The notes under the pieces: generated by a model
The model's database searches: none
Told to the model about the DNA's origin: nothing
The model's input: the letters and a program-made list of their open reading frames with translations, nothing else
In this document: positions 1 to 8,810 of the stretch, piece by piece
Layout: each line of letters begins with the position of its first letter
How positions within the stretch are numbered: the stretch's first letter is position 1
Program-made: the position numbers and the translations under genes
From: DATBSK01 sp040902705
Lineage (GTDB): Bacteria; Actinomycetota; Acidimicrobiia; IMCC26256; PALSA-555
Assembly: GCA_040902705.1 (NCBI GenBank)
Contig: JBBDWT010000130.1
Coordinates: 1 to 22,682, forward strand
DNA: 22,682 nt
Reading direction: 5' to 3'

Positions 1-45
1 AGCGGCTCCCAGAGCGACTCGGAGGACCAGAGCACGTCCGTCTGA
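1..45 (+). CDS. 3' end of an unidentified upstream gene
   Basis: The first 14 codons of frame 1 read a Ser/Asp/Glu/Gln-rich tail ending in a TGA at 43-45. This low-complexity, polar end is typical of a disordered C-terminus. No family can be assigned from 14 residues. The only support for a real gene is that the frame is open from the window edge and the hairpin-rich spacer begins just after the stop. Confidence 0.35.
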   Translation, partial: SGSQSDSEDQSTSV

Positions 46-66
46 GCCCACGAAGCACGTCGTCGA

Positions 67-90
67 GTGCGCGCCGCCTTCGGGCGGTGC
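67..90. repeat. Hairpin repeat copy A (UUCG loop)
   Basis: GCGCCGCC (71-78) pairs with GGCGGTGC (83-90) around a TTCG tetraloop, with one G-T wobble. The 24 bp at 67-90 recur at 237-260 with 22 of 24 identical. One of the two differences (T88 to C258) keeps the stem paired. It may terminate transcription of the upstream gene, but there is no T-tract. Confidence 0.6.
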
Positions 91-97
91 ACCACCG

Positions 98-144
98 TTC
101 TGGAGAGCGTGGACCCCGGAAACCGGGGCTGTGGCTCTCCAGAA
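98..144. other. Long two-part hairpin
   Basis: TTCTGGAGAGC (98-108) and GCTCTCCAGAA (134-144) are perfect inverted repeats of 11 bp. Inside them CCCCGG (114-119) pairs with CCGGGG (123-128) around an AAA loop. The two stems are separated by a symmetric 5 x 5 internal loop. This is too regular to be chance and could be a terminator or part of a structured RNA. Confidence 0.6.
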
Positions 145-153
145 CGGGTCGCA

Positions 154-179
154 GAGGCGGCGCGGGCTTTCGCCGCCTC
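154..179. other. Hairpin in spacer upstream of radA
   Basis: GAGGCGGCG (154-162) pairs perfectly with CGCCGCCTC (171-179) around an 8-nt loop. It is one of a series of stems between the upstream gene and radA. A shorter 5-bp stem (191-195 with 201-205) follows just before the assembly gap. Confidence 0.5.
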
Positions 180-208
180 GGGAGCCGGCGCCGCCGCACT
201 GGCGGAGC

Positions 209-218
209 NNNNNNNNNN
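209..218. other. Assembly gap (10 N)
   Basis: Ten N lie inside the hairpin-rich spacer. The uniform length suggests a scaffolder placeholder, so the true distance is unknown. Strong secondary structure or a repeat probably broke the assembly. Confidence 0.95.
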
Positions 219-236
219 CCCACTAACCCCCGCGCG

Positions 237-264
237 GTGCGCGCCGCCTCCGGGCGGCGCGCAC
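237..264. repeat. Hairpin repeat copy B (12-bp stem)
   Basis: GTGCGCGCCGCC (237-248) pairs over 12 bp with GGCGGCGCGCAC (253-264) around a TCCG loop. It is the second copy of the element at 67-90 and ends 28 nt before the annotated radA start, so it would sit in the radA leader or act as the last terminator before it. Confidence 0.6.
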
Positions 265-292
265 TCGTGCGTCGCTGTCACACCCGGGTGCG

Positions 293-1670
293 ATGGTGCT
301 CCTCGTGAAGGCCCGGACGGTCCATCGTTGTGGTGAGTGCGGGGCGGAGTCGCCGCGCTGGCTCGGGCGCTGCACGGAGTGCGGCGCCTGGGGCTCACTC
401 GTCGAGACGGTGACCCCCCGCGCCCGGGGTGCTGCACCTCTCGCTGCCCCGGGCGTGGGTCCGGAGCCTTGCGCACCCGTCCCGATCGACGAGGTGACCG
501 CCGGAGCGCTCGCCCGCCGGTCGACGGGCGTCCGCGAGCTCGACCGCGTCCTCGGCGGCGGGCTCGTCCCGGGATCGGTCACCCTCCTCGGCGGTGAGCC
601 GGGCATGGGCAAGAGCACCCTCCTCCTCCAGGGGCTCGGTCGCCTCGCGGCCGGCGGCGCGCGCTGCCTGCTCGTCGGGGCCGAGGAGTCGCCCCAGCAG
701 ATCCGCATGCGAGCGGAGCGCGTCGGCGCGCTCGAGCCCGCGCTCCTGCTCGGCGGCGTCACCACGCTCGACGCGATCGGCGCCCAGGTCGACGCGGTCG
801 AGCCCGACGTGCTGGCGGTCGACTCGATCCAAGCGATCTCCGATCCCGAGATCGGCAGCGTCCCGGGTTCGGTCGCGCAGGTGCGCCAGTGCGCGTCGGT
901 GCTCGTGACGCTCGCGAAGGCGCGCGGGATGTCGACCGTGCTCGTCGGGCACGTCACCAAGGACGGCGCGCTCGCCGGCCCGCGCGTCCTCGAGCACCTC
1001 GTCGACACGGTGCTCTCCTTCGACGGCGATCGTCACCACGGCCTGCGGTTCCTGCGCGCGGTCAAGCATCGGTTCGGCGCGACCAGCGAGCTCGGTGTCT
1101 TCGAGATGCGCGGCGACGGGTTGTGCGACGTTCCCGACGCCTCCGCGCTCTTCCTCGCCGACCGCCGGCTCGACACCCCGGGGTCGGTCGTCGCGCCCGT
1201 GCTCGAAGGGAGTCGGCCGCTCCTCGTCGAGGTGCAGGCCCTCGTCGCGGCAGCCGACACGCCGGTGCCGCGCCNNNNNNNNNNCGCGACTGGCGTTGCT
1301 CCTCGCGGTGCTCGAGGAACGGGCCGGGGTCACCGTCGGCCGGTCCGACGTGTACGCGAGCGTTGCCGGCGGCGTGCGCATCGCCGAGCCGGGCGTCGAC
1401 CTCGCGATCGCCCTTGCCGTCGCGGGCACCCGGGCCCAGCGGTCGCTCCCGGGCGACACGGTCGTGATCGGCGAGGTCGGCCTCGGTGGCGAGATCCGGC
1501 AGGTCGCGCAGGTCGAGCGACGCCTCGCCGAGGCCGCCCGGCTCGGCTTCGCCCGCGCGATCGGGCCGCCCTCGATGCCGGCGGTGCCGGGGATGGAGCG
1601 GGCGTCGGTCGCGACGCTCGCCGACGCGCTGGCCCTCGCGTACGGCGCGCGCTCGATGCGGGCAGCCTGA
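293..1670 (+). CDS. radA: DNA repair protein RadA (interrupted by an assembly gap)
   Basis: RadA is a RecA-like ATPase that promotes branch migration during recombinational repair. The protein begins with a zinc finger (Cys13, Cys16, Cys27, Cys30), then a RecA core with Walker A GEPGMGKST at residues 101-109 and the RadA signature lysine at 258 in KHRFG. It ends with a Lon-protease-like domain (LALLLAVLEERAG onward). The start is uncertain: GTG at 305 gives an N-terminus closer to most RadA proteins, and neither start has a clear ribosome binding site. The reading frame changes across the N run at 1275-1284. Aligned to the family, about 24 nt (nine residues of the motif after Pro-Arg) are missing, so this is a gap artefact and not a true frameshift. 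disA lies 84 nt downstream, as in many Gram-positive genomes. Confidence 0.95.
1275..1284. other. Assembly gap (10 N) inside radA
   Basis: This placeholder gap interrupts radA between the ATPase core and the Lon-like domain. The upstream frame starts a codon at 1274 and the downstream frame starts one at 1287. The true number of missing bases must therefore be a multiple of three, and 24 fits the length of the family at this point. Confidence 0.95.
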
Positions 1671-1677
1671 GCCCCGG

Positions 1678-1706
1678 TTCCGCGCCGCGCCACGCTGCGG
1701 TATCGT
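1678..1706 (+). promoter_or_regulatory. Possible disA promoter (extended -10)
   Basis: GGTATCGT ends at 1706 and gives the -10 hexamer TATCGT (1701-1706). A weak -35 (TTCCGC, 1678-1683) sits 17 bp upstream. The same GGTANNNT pattern precedes carD and the SAM riboswitch in this window. It would let disA be transcribed apart from radA. Confidence 0.3.
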
Positions 1707-1754
1707 GAACCAGCCGCGCGACCTTGAGCCGGTCGAGCACTCGAGAAGGCGAGC

Positions 1755-2828
1755 ATGCCCGCACCGCCCCGTTCCGAAGCGCTACTCGGCGCCCTGCGCC
1801 TCGTGGCGCCGGGCACGCCGCTGCGCGAGGGGATCGAGCGCATCATCCACGCGCGGATGGGCGCCCTGATCGTCGTCGGCGCCGGGCCCGACGTGCTCTC
1901 CGTGTGCTCAGGAGGGTTCCTGCTCGACGCCGAGTTCACCCCCCAGCGGCTCTCCGAGCTGGCGAAGATGGACGGCGCCATCATCCTCACGAGCGAGTGC
2001 ACCCGCATCGTGCGGGCCAACGTCCACCTCGTCCCCGACCCCAACATCCCCACCGCGGAGACCGGTACCCGGCATCGCACCGCGGAGCGGGTGGCCCGCC
2101 AGATCGCGGTGCCCGTGATCACGATCTCCGAGGACCGGTCGGAGATCGCGATCCACGTGCGAGGCCAGAAGCGCGCGATCGAGCCCACCCCGCGCGTGCT
2201 CGCACGCGCCGACCAGGCGCTCCAGATCCTCGAGCGCTACAAGAACCGGCTCGACGCCGTGAGCGCGTCGCTCTCGGCGCTCGAGGTCGAAGACCTCGTG
2301 ACGCTGCGCGACGTGGCAACGGTGCTCCAGCGCGCCGAGATGGTGCGCCGCATCTCGCTCGAGATCGAGGGCTACGTGATCGAGCTCGGTGCCGACGGAC
2401 GGCTCGTGCTGCTCCAGCTCGACGAGCTGATCGGCGGGGTCGAGGAGGACCGCCGACTCGTCGCCAAGGACTACTGCGTGGCGGGGACCGACCAGGAGCT
2501 CGTCGACGTCCTGCATCGCCTCTCCGACTTCGACGACGACACGCTGCTCGAGCTCAACGCGGTCGTCGGCGTGCTGCGCCTGCCGCCCGGTGTGACGCTC
2601 GACTCCGCGGTGCAGCCCCGCGGCTTCCGGCTGCTCCACAAGATCCCGCGCATCCCGGAGGCGGTCTCCGAGCACGTCGTCGAGCGCTTCCACAACCTCC
2701 AGAAGATCCTGCGCGCGAGCGAGACCGACCTCGTGCAGGTCGAGGGGGTCGGCGATGCGCGCGCCCGCGCGATCAAGGACGGCCTCGCTCGCCTCGCCGA
2801 GACGAGCATCCTCGAGCGCTACACCTAG
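1755..2828 (+). CDS. disA: DNA integrity scanning diadenylate cyclase DisA
   Basis: DisA joins two ATP into the second messenger c-di-AMP and is known to scan DNA for branched structures that stop its activity. The 357-residue protein has the usual three parts: an N-terminal diadenylate cyclase domain with Asp73-Gly74-Ala75 and Arg106-His107-Arg108 (the DGA and RHR active-site motifs), a helical linker, and a C-terminal helix-hairpin-helix DNA-binding region (VEGVGDARARAIKDG). All catalytic motifs are intact. The ATG is preceded by a purine-rich GAGAAGGCGAG. Pairing with radA is expected, since RadA and DisA are known to interact in Bacillus. No c-di-AMP riboswitch is visible in the window. 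Confidence 0.97.
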   Translation: MPAPPRSEALLGALRLVAPGTPLREGIERIIHARMGALIVVGAGPDVLSVCSGGFLLDAEFTPQRLSELAKMDGAIILTSECTRIVRANVHLVPDPNIPTAETGTRHRTAERVARQIAVPVITISEDRSEIAIHVRGQKRAIEPTPRVLARADQALQILERYKNRLDAVSASLSALEVEDLVTLRDVATVLQRAEMVRRISLEIEGYVIELGADGRLVLLQLDELIGGVEEDRRLVAKDYCVAGTDQELVDVLHRLSDFDDDTLLELNAVVGVLRLPPGVTLDSAVQPRGFRLLHKIPRIPEAVSEHVVERFHNLQKILRASETDLVQVEGVGDARARAIKDGLARLAETSILERYT

Positions 2829-2846
2829 GCGCAGGCCGAGGATCAC

Positions 2847-3593
2847 GTGGCCGAGCTCGAGCGCGGCACCGACGACACCATGGTCGAGCGCACGTCGCTG
2901 ACCGGCGCCGACGGCATGAAGGTCGAGACGATCCACGCTGCACCCACGAACGGTGCACCGACTGCCGGTGTCGTCGTGCATCCCGACGTCATGGGTGTGC
3001 GCCCGCTCTTCGACGACCTGTGCGCGCGCCTCGCGTCGCACGGCTTCGGGGTCGCGTGCCCGGAGCCGTTCGCGCGCGAGCCCGACGAGGTCCTGCTGAC
3101 CGATGACCCCATGGTGCGCATGGCGGCGATGCCACAGCTGGACGACGACCTCCAGCTCGATGACCTGCGGCGTGCTGCGGACCTGCTCGTCGAACGCGAC
3201 GGCGTGACGAAGGTGCACGTCATGGGGTTCTGCATGGGCGGGATGCAGACGCTCAAGGCCGCTGCGATCGGGCGCTTCGCTCGCGCCGTCGCCTTCTACG
3301 GGATGATCCGCCTCCAGCCCGACTGGCACGGCGGTGGTCTGCGGGAGCCGCTCGACACGGCCGACCACGTCTGCCCGACGCTGGCGATCTTCGGCGATGC
3401 GGACACGTACACGCCCGAGGCCGACATCGACGCCCTGCGCGACGCGTGGCGCGACCGCGCGGACTGCGAGATCGTCGTGTACCCCGAGGCCGAGCACGGC
3501 TTCGTCCATGTCCCCGAGCGCCCCGCCCACCGTCCCGACGATGCCGCCGACGCCTGGCGCCGGACCCTCGCCTGGCTCGGCGCCGGAGGCTGA
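2847..3593 (+). CDS. Dienelactone hydrolase family protein
   Basis: This is a cytosolic alpha/beta hydrolase of 248 residues with a GTG start. The nucleophile elbow is GFCMGG, with Cys129 in place of the serine of most hydrolases, which is the mark of dienelactone hydrolases. The other likely triad members are an Asp in FGDADTYTPEAD (184 or 186) and His217 in EAEHGF. The family hydrolyses dienelactones from aromatic degradation, but many members have other or unknown ester substrates. No aromatic-degradation genes are nearby, so the substrate is unknown. It starts 18 nt after disA and its stop lies one base from the stop of the converging Crp/Fnr gene. Confidence 0.88.
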   Translation: MAELERGTDDTMVERTSLTGADGMKVETIHAAPTNGAPTAGVVVHPDVMGVRPLFDDLCARLASHGFGVACPEPFAREPDEVLLTDDPMVRMAAMPQLDDDLQLDDLRRAADLLVERDGVTKVHVMGFCMGGMQTLKAAAIGRFARAVAFYGMIRLQPDWHGGGLREPLDTADHVCPTLAIFGDADTYTPEADIDALRDAWRDRADCEIVVYPEAEHGFVHVPERPAHRPDDAADAWRRTLAWLGAGG

Positions 3594-3594
3594 G

Positions 3595-4260
3595 TCAGAG
3601 GCTGGCGCGGTCCTCGAGCGCCTGGCGATCGATGATCCGGTAGTGGTTGCGCCCTTCGAGCGCGAGCCAGTCGAGGCGCAGGAAGAGCGAGATCGCCTTG
3701 TTGACGCGCTCGCGCGACGCCCCCACCATCGAGGCCAGCTCCTCCTGGGTCACCGGGAGGGTGAAGCTGTCGGTGTCGGCCGAGAGCTCGAGCAACCGCT
3801 TCGCGGTGCGCGCCGGCACGTCGAGGAACACGAGCTCGGCGAGCGCCTCGTCGGTGGCGCGCAGCCGTTGGACGAGCAGCCGGACGATGACCCAGAGCAG
3901 GTCGGGGCGTGCCCGCAGCACCTCGCGGACCGGCTCGTACTCCAGCTCGACGACGGTCGTGTCGACGAGCGCCCGCGCGTCCGCCATGCGCGGCGCGTCG
4001 TCGAACAACGGGAGCTCTCCGAACAGCCCGCCTTGCTCGAGCACCGCGATGACCGTCTCGCGCCCGTCGCCGGCCTGCGACGCGATCGCGATGCGCCCCT
4101 CGGCGACGACGTAGAGGCTCGACGATGCATCACCCTGGCTGAACAGCACCTCGTTGCGAGCCAGCTCGCGCACGATCGTCTTCGGGGCGAGCTCGTTGAG
4201 TGCGTCCTCCGGCATCGCCTGGAACAGTTCGGTCGCATCGAGCAGTCGGCGTTCAGGCAC
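3595..4260 (-). CDS. Crp/Fnr family transcriptional regulator
   Basis: The 221-residue protein has an N-terminal cyclic-nucleotide-binding beta-barrel (about residues 10-120) with the GELPLFDDAPRMADA phosphate-binding cassette, a dimerisation helix, and a C-terminal winged helix-turn-helix (VTQEELASMVGASRERVNK, about 165-185). The intact cassette suggests it binds cAMP or a similar nucleotide, as GlxR/Crp do in actinobacteria. There is no Fnr-type cysteine cluster at the N-terminus. The start is GTG at 4260, chosen because a perfect GGAGGAG lies 7 nt upstream. It is divergent from carD, with about 200 bp between them, and convergent with the hydrolase gene. Its targets cannot be read from this window. 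Confidence 0.92.
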   Translation of the reverse strand: MPERRLLDATELFQAMPEDALNELAPKTIVRELARNEVLFSQGDASSSLYVVAEGRIAIASQAGDGRETVIAVLEQGGLFGELPLFDDAPRMADARALVDTTVVELEYEPVREVLRARPDLLWVIVRLLVQRLRATDEALAELVFLDVPARTAKRLLELSADTDSFTLPVTQEELASMVGASRERVNKAISLFLRLDWLALEGRNHYRIIDRQALEDRASL

Positions 4261-4267
4261 TCATCAA

Positions 4268-4274
4268 CTCCTCC
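4268..4274 (-). promoter_or_regulatory. Shine-Dalgarno site deciding the Crp/Fnr start
   Basis: The minus strand reads GGAGGAG here, 7 nt before the GTG at 4260. An ATG in another frame lies only 3 nt after it and runs into a stop after three codons, so the GTG is the real start. Confidence 0.75.
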
Positions 4275-4395
4275 GCGCGCGAAGCAGCCGCAGCGTAGCG
4301 GTGTCGGTGGGAGGGCCTCCGAGGACGGTCCAGGGCGCGAACGTGGGCGGCGAGACCGCGCTCCGGGTGCCGGGGCGTCCCGCGGACGGGTCCCT

Positions 4396-4403
4396 GGTAT
4401 CAT
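4396..4403 (+). promoter_or_regulatory. Likely carD promoter (extended -10 GGTATCAT)
   Basis: TATCAT (4398-4403) with an upstream GG is a good extended -10. No convincing -35 is visible at 17-18 bp. A 5-bp hairpin (CGTCC 4376-4380 with GGACG 4384-4388) lies just upstream. The leader to the carD ATG would be about 50 nt. Confidence 0.5.
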
Positions 4404-4460
4404 GGTGGACCCCCTTCCCCCTCCGGGAACTGTTCGCGCTCTTCGTTCGTGAGGTCTGCC

Positions 4461-5081
4461 ATGCCCTTTGCCGTCGGCGACAAGGTCGTCTATCCGCACC
4501 ACGGTGCGGCGATCATCGAAGGCAAGGAGAAGCGGCTCTTCGATGGCAAGAAGACCGACTACTTCGTGCTCCGGATCACCTACGGCGACCTCAAGGTCTC
4601 GATCCCGGTCGACAAGGCCGAGGAGATCGGGCTCCGGGACGTCATCAACGACGAAGAGGTCGAGGAGGTGTTCGCCGTCCTTCGCAAGAAGGAGGCGCGC
4701 ATGCCGACCAACTGGTCGCGTCGGTTCAAGAACCACGTCGAGAAGCTGAAGAGCGGCGACATCTACCAGGTCGCCGAGGTGGTGCGGAACCTCTCGCTGC
4801 GCGAGGCCGACAAGGGCCTGTCCGCCGGTGAGAAGCGCATGCTCGCCCGCGCCCGCCAGATCCTCGTCTCGGAGCTGACGTTCGCGCTCAACGTCGAGGA
4901 GGAAGCGGCCGAGTCCCGCCTCGACGACGTGCTGGCCGGCCGCGACGTCCCGGTGACCAAGGCGAGGAAGCCGGCGAAGAAGCCCGCCAAGAAGTCGAAG
5001 GCGTTGGCCGCGAGCAGGGCTCCGGCCAAGGCGGCCGCGACGGCCAAGAAGCCCGCGAAGTCCGCCGCCGCCAAGAAGTAG
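4461..5081 (+). CDS. carD: CarD family transcriptional regulator with lysine-rich tail
   Basis: CarD binds the beta subunit of RNA polymerase and stabilises the open complex at rRNA and many housekeeping promoters. Residues 1-60 form the RNA-polymerase interaction domain (AVGDKVVYPHHG). The C-terminal helical domain keeps Trp85 in PTNWSRRFK, the residue known in M. tuberculosis CarD to wedge into the promoter bubble. ATG 4461 is preferred over an in-frame GTG at 4449 because GAGG lies about 7 nt before it and the protein then starts at the family start. From about residue 165 the protein carries a 40-residue Lys/Ala/Pro tail (AKKPAKK-type repeats), which makes it 207 residues instead of about 162. 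The gene heads the ispD-ispF-cysS-rlmB run. Confidence 0.95.
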   Translation: MPFAVGDKVVYPHHGAAIIEGKEKRLFDGKKTDYFVLRITYGDLKVSIPVDKAEEIGLRDVINDEEVEEVFAVLRKKEARMPTNWSRRFKNHVEKLKSGDIYQVAEVVRNLSLREADKGLSAGEKRMLARARQILVSELTFALNVEEEAAESRLDDVLAGRDVPVTKARKPAKKPAKKSKALAASRAPAKAAATAKKPAKSAAAKK

Positions 5082-5093
5082 CGCCAGGGCCGG

Positions 5094-5759
5094 ATGAGCC
5101 CGTCGCCGCGGACGTCCGCCATCGTCGTCGCCGCCGGGCGCGGTGAGCGCTTCGGCGCTCCCAAGCAGTTTCTCGTCGCCGGTGGCGCCCGTCTCGTCGA
5201 TCACGCGGTCGCCGCGGCCGGGGCAGCATGCGACGAGGTGATCGTCGTGCTGCCGCCCGATCGGGAGTGGGACGGCGTGGCCGTGTCCGCCGTCGTGACG
5301 GGCGGGGCGAGCCGCTCCGACTCCGTGCGCGCCGGGCTCGCGGCGATCGCCGCCGACACCGAGATCGTCGTCGTCCACGACGCGGCACGCGCGCTCGCGA
5401 CCCCAGGGCTGTTCGAGCTCGTGATCGACACCGTTCGCTCCGGTGCCGACGGCGCGGTGCCCGCGCTCCCGATCGCCGACACGATCAAGCGCGTCGAGGG
5501 CACCCGTGTGGTCGACACGATCGATCGCGACGACCTCGTGGCCGTGCAGACGCCGCAGGCCTTCTCGGCCGAGCGCCTGCGCGCCGCCCACGCCGAAGGC
5601 GGCGACGCTACGGACGATGCGGGGCTGGTCGAGGCGTTCGGCGGCACGGTGGTCGTCGTCGCCGGCGATCCGCGGAACGTGAAGGTCACGACGGTGGCGG
5701 ATCTCGCAGTCGTCGAGGCGTTGCTGGACGGTGCCGACGAGCACGAGGTGCTGCGATGA
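5094..5759 (+). CDS. ispD: 2-C-methyl-D-erythritol 4-phosphate cytidylyltransferase IspD
   Basis: IspD couples CTP with methylerythritol phosphate to give CDP-methylerythritol in the MEP route to isoprenoids. The 221-residue protein begins with the nucleotide-binding loop AAGRGERFGAPKQF (residues 13-26, with Arg16 and Lys24), followed by GGASRSDSVRAGL, VVVHDAAR, DTIK and TPQAF, and ends with NVKVTT. All are standard IspD motifs. It lies 12 nt after carD and its TGA overlaps the ATG of ispF (ATGA), so the two are translationally coupled. Confidence 0.96.
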   Translation: MSPSPRTSAIVVAAGRGERFGAPKQFLVAGGARLVDHAVAAAGAACDEVIVVLPPDREWDGVAVSAVVTGGASRSDSVRAGLAAIAADTEIVVVHDAARALATPGLFELVIDTVRSGADGAVPALPIADTIKRVEGTRVVDTIDRDDLVAVQTPQAFSAERLRAAHAEGGDATDDAGLVEAFGGTVVVVAGDPRNVKVTTVADLAVVEALLDGADEHEVLR

Positions 5760-6235
5760 CGATCCGCGTGGGGCTCGGCTTCGACGTGCACGGCTTCGGG
5801 GGCGACGGGCCCCTCGTCCTCGGCGGAGTGACGATCCCCGACGCGGTCGGGCTGGTCGGCCACTCCGACGCCGACGTCGTCGCCCACGCGATCGCCGACG
5901 CGCTCCTCGGGGCGGCCGGGCTCCCCGACCTGGGCACCCTCTTCCCGGCGTCGGACGAGCAGTACCGCGGTGTGTCGTCGCTCGCGCTCCTCGGCGACGT
6001 GACGGCTCGGGTCGCCGTTGCCGGCTGGCACGCGGCGAACGTCGACGTCGTGGTCGCAGCCGAGCGGCCGCCGCTGGCGGCGCACATCCCGGCGATGGCA
6101 GCGAACATCTCCGCGGTCCTCGGTGCGCCGGTCTCGGTGAAGCCCAAGCGCGCCGAGGGCGTGGGCGCGGTCGGGCGAGGCGAGGGGATCGCGGCATGGG
6201 CCGTCGCGCTCCTCGAATCGATCGGCTCGTCGTGA
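5756..6235 (+). CDS. ispF: 2-C-methyl-D-erythritol 2,4-cyclodiphosphate synthase IspF
   Basis: IspF cyclises the CDP-methylerythritol 2-phosphate made after IspD and releases CMP. The 159-residue protein has the metal ligands Asp10 and His12 in GFDVHGF and His44, the GHSDADVV segment (His36), DLGTLFP, and the C-terminal GRGEGIAAWA. The usual Thr-Thr-Glu triplet before Gly-Arg-Gly is replaced by a Lys/Arg-Ala-Glu stretch, a variation I believe is common in actinobacteria. The ATG overlaps the ispD stop by 4 nt. IspE is not in the window. Confidence 0.96.
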   Translation: MTIRVGLGFDVHGFGGDGPLVLGGVTIPDAVGLVGHSDADVVAHAIADALLGAAGLPDLGTLFPASDEQYRGVSSLALLGDVTARVAVAGWHAANVDVVVAAERPPLAAHIPAMAANISAVLGAPVSVKPKRAEGVGAVGRGEGIAAWAVALLESIGSS

Positions 6236-6258
6236 CCGCGCACGCGTAGCCTCGTTCC

Positions 6259-7649
<1,391 letters not shown>

Positions 7650-7653
<4 letters not shown>

Positions 7654-8393
7654 ACCAGCCCAAGGGTCTCGGCGGCGAGGTCGTCCCCGGATGGCGCGCG
7701 GTGAAGGAGCTGCTCGTCGCCCGTCGGCGCAAGGTCAAGAAGCTGCTCATCGATCGCGACCGCACCGCGCCGGACGAGGAGGTGCTCGATCTGGCCGCCG
7801 CCGCCGGCATCAGACGCGAGTTCGTGGAGGACAAGCGCATCGCGCGCGAGGCCCGCATCGAGACGCATCAAGGCGTCGTCGCGCTCGCGTCGCCGGTGCC
7901 GACCGCGTCGCTCGACTCGCTGACGGCCGCGCCGGACGCGTTCATCATCGCGGTCGACGGCGTCACCGATCCACAGAACCTCGGCGCGATCCTGCGGACC
8001 GCCGACGCGGCCGGCGCGACCGGAGTGATCATCCCGCGCCACCGCAGCGCACTGCTCGGCCCGGCCGCGGTCAAGGCAGCCGCCGGCGCGGTCGAGCATC
8101 TTCCGATCGCGCTGGTCGGAGGCGTTCCGGGTGCGATGGAGCAGACGGCACGCGCGGGCATCTGGAGCGTCGGTCTCGACGCCGAGGGCAGCACGCCGGT
8201 CCGCGAGCTCACCGTCGCGGACGCGCCCGTCATGCTCGTGCTCGGGGCGGAGGGTCGGGGCCTCTCGCGGCTCGCCCGGGAGCGGTGTGACGTGCTCGCG
8301 TCCATCCCGCTGCACGGTCACCTCGCGTCGCTGAACGTCGCGGCCGCCGCCGCGGTCGCGTGCTTCGAGGTCGCGGCGCGTCGACACTTGTAG
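7650..8393 (+). CDS. rlmB: SpoU/TrmH family rRNA 2'-O-methyltransferase, RlmB type
   Basis: The enzyme transfers a methyl group from SAM to a ribose 2'-OH, most likely at the 23S rRNA position modified by RlmB. Residues 1-80 form an L30e-like RNA-binding domain. The SPOUT knot domain has motif 1 DPQNLGAILRTADAAG (Asn110, Arg116), motif 2 LVLGAEGRGLSRL and motif 3 SLNVAAAAAV. The 247-residue length is normal. The start is a TTG that overlaps the cysS stop (TTGA), so translation is coupled. The exact target could be another rRNA or tRNA site, because the family is hard to split by eye. Confidence 0.9.
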
Positions 8394-8406
8394 CCTTTGG
8401 CCGAGC

Positions 8407-8482
8407 GCCGGGTTAGCTCAGCTGGTAGAGCACCGCTCTTGTAAAGCGGATGTCGTCGGTTCGAGTCCGACACCCGGCTCCA
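8407..8482 (+). tRNA. tRNA-Thr (anticodon TGT)
   Basis: A full cloverleaf is visible. The acceptor stem is GCCGGGT (8407-8413) with ACCCGGC (8472-8478), and the D arm includes AGCTCAGCTGGTAGAGC. The anticodon stem CCGCT (8433-8437) pairs with AGCGG (8445-8449), with TGT at 8440-8442, and the T arm is GTCGGTTCGAGTCCGAC. The discriminator is T and CCA is encoded. A TAGCCT (8391-8396) that overlaps the rlmB stop could be its -10. I see no duplicate of the 3' end that would suggest an integration site. Confidence 0.97.
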
Positions 8483-8552
8483 GGCACCGCCGGAGGCCAT
8501 CTGGGGCGAAATCCGCAGTTCTGCGGGGTCGCGCGGCCATACTCGGACGCCG

Positions 8553-8810
8553 ATGGATCTCTCGGCGCGTGATCGCGCCATCCTCGATTTCGAACGCTCT
8601 TGGTGGCGCCTCCCCGGCACCAAAGAGACCCAGATCCGCGCGCGCCTGGAGATGTCGAGCACTCGCTACTATCGCCGTCTCGGAGAGCTCATCGATCATG
8701 CCGATGCGCTCACCTACGACCCTCTGACCGTGAAGCGACTGCGCCGCTACCGTGACGACCGCCGTCGGGCCCGCTACGAAGGCCGACGCGCCGATCCGGG
8801 GTCCCGGTGA
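8553..8810 (+). CDS. DUF3263 family protein
   Basis: This small, basic protein of 85 residues fits the actinobacterial DUF3263 family: a short acidic start (ARDRAILDFERSWW), then a helical segment rich in Arg that resembles a helix-turn-helix (TQIRARLEMSSTRYYRRL), then a basic tail. Its function is unknown; DNA binding is possible from the sequence but not shown. The stop overlaps the GTG of the LytR_C gene (GTGA). I recall the same pairing in mycobacteria (Rv0430-Rv0431), which would support a shared role. Confidence 0.85.
   Translation: MDLSARDRAILDFERSWWRLPGTKETQIRARLEMSSTRYYRRLGELIDHADALTYDPLTVKRLRRYRDDRRRARYEGRRADPGSR

Noticed and set aside
8513..8526. Terminator after the tRNA
   Set aside because: CCGCA/TGCGG gives only a 5-bp stem with a GTTC loop and no T-tract; too weak to claim.
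8472..8552. Integration site at the tRNA-Thr 3' end
   Set aside because: No second copy of the tRNA end and no integrase are seen, and the genes that follow are ordinary chromosomal actinobacterial genes.
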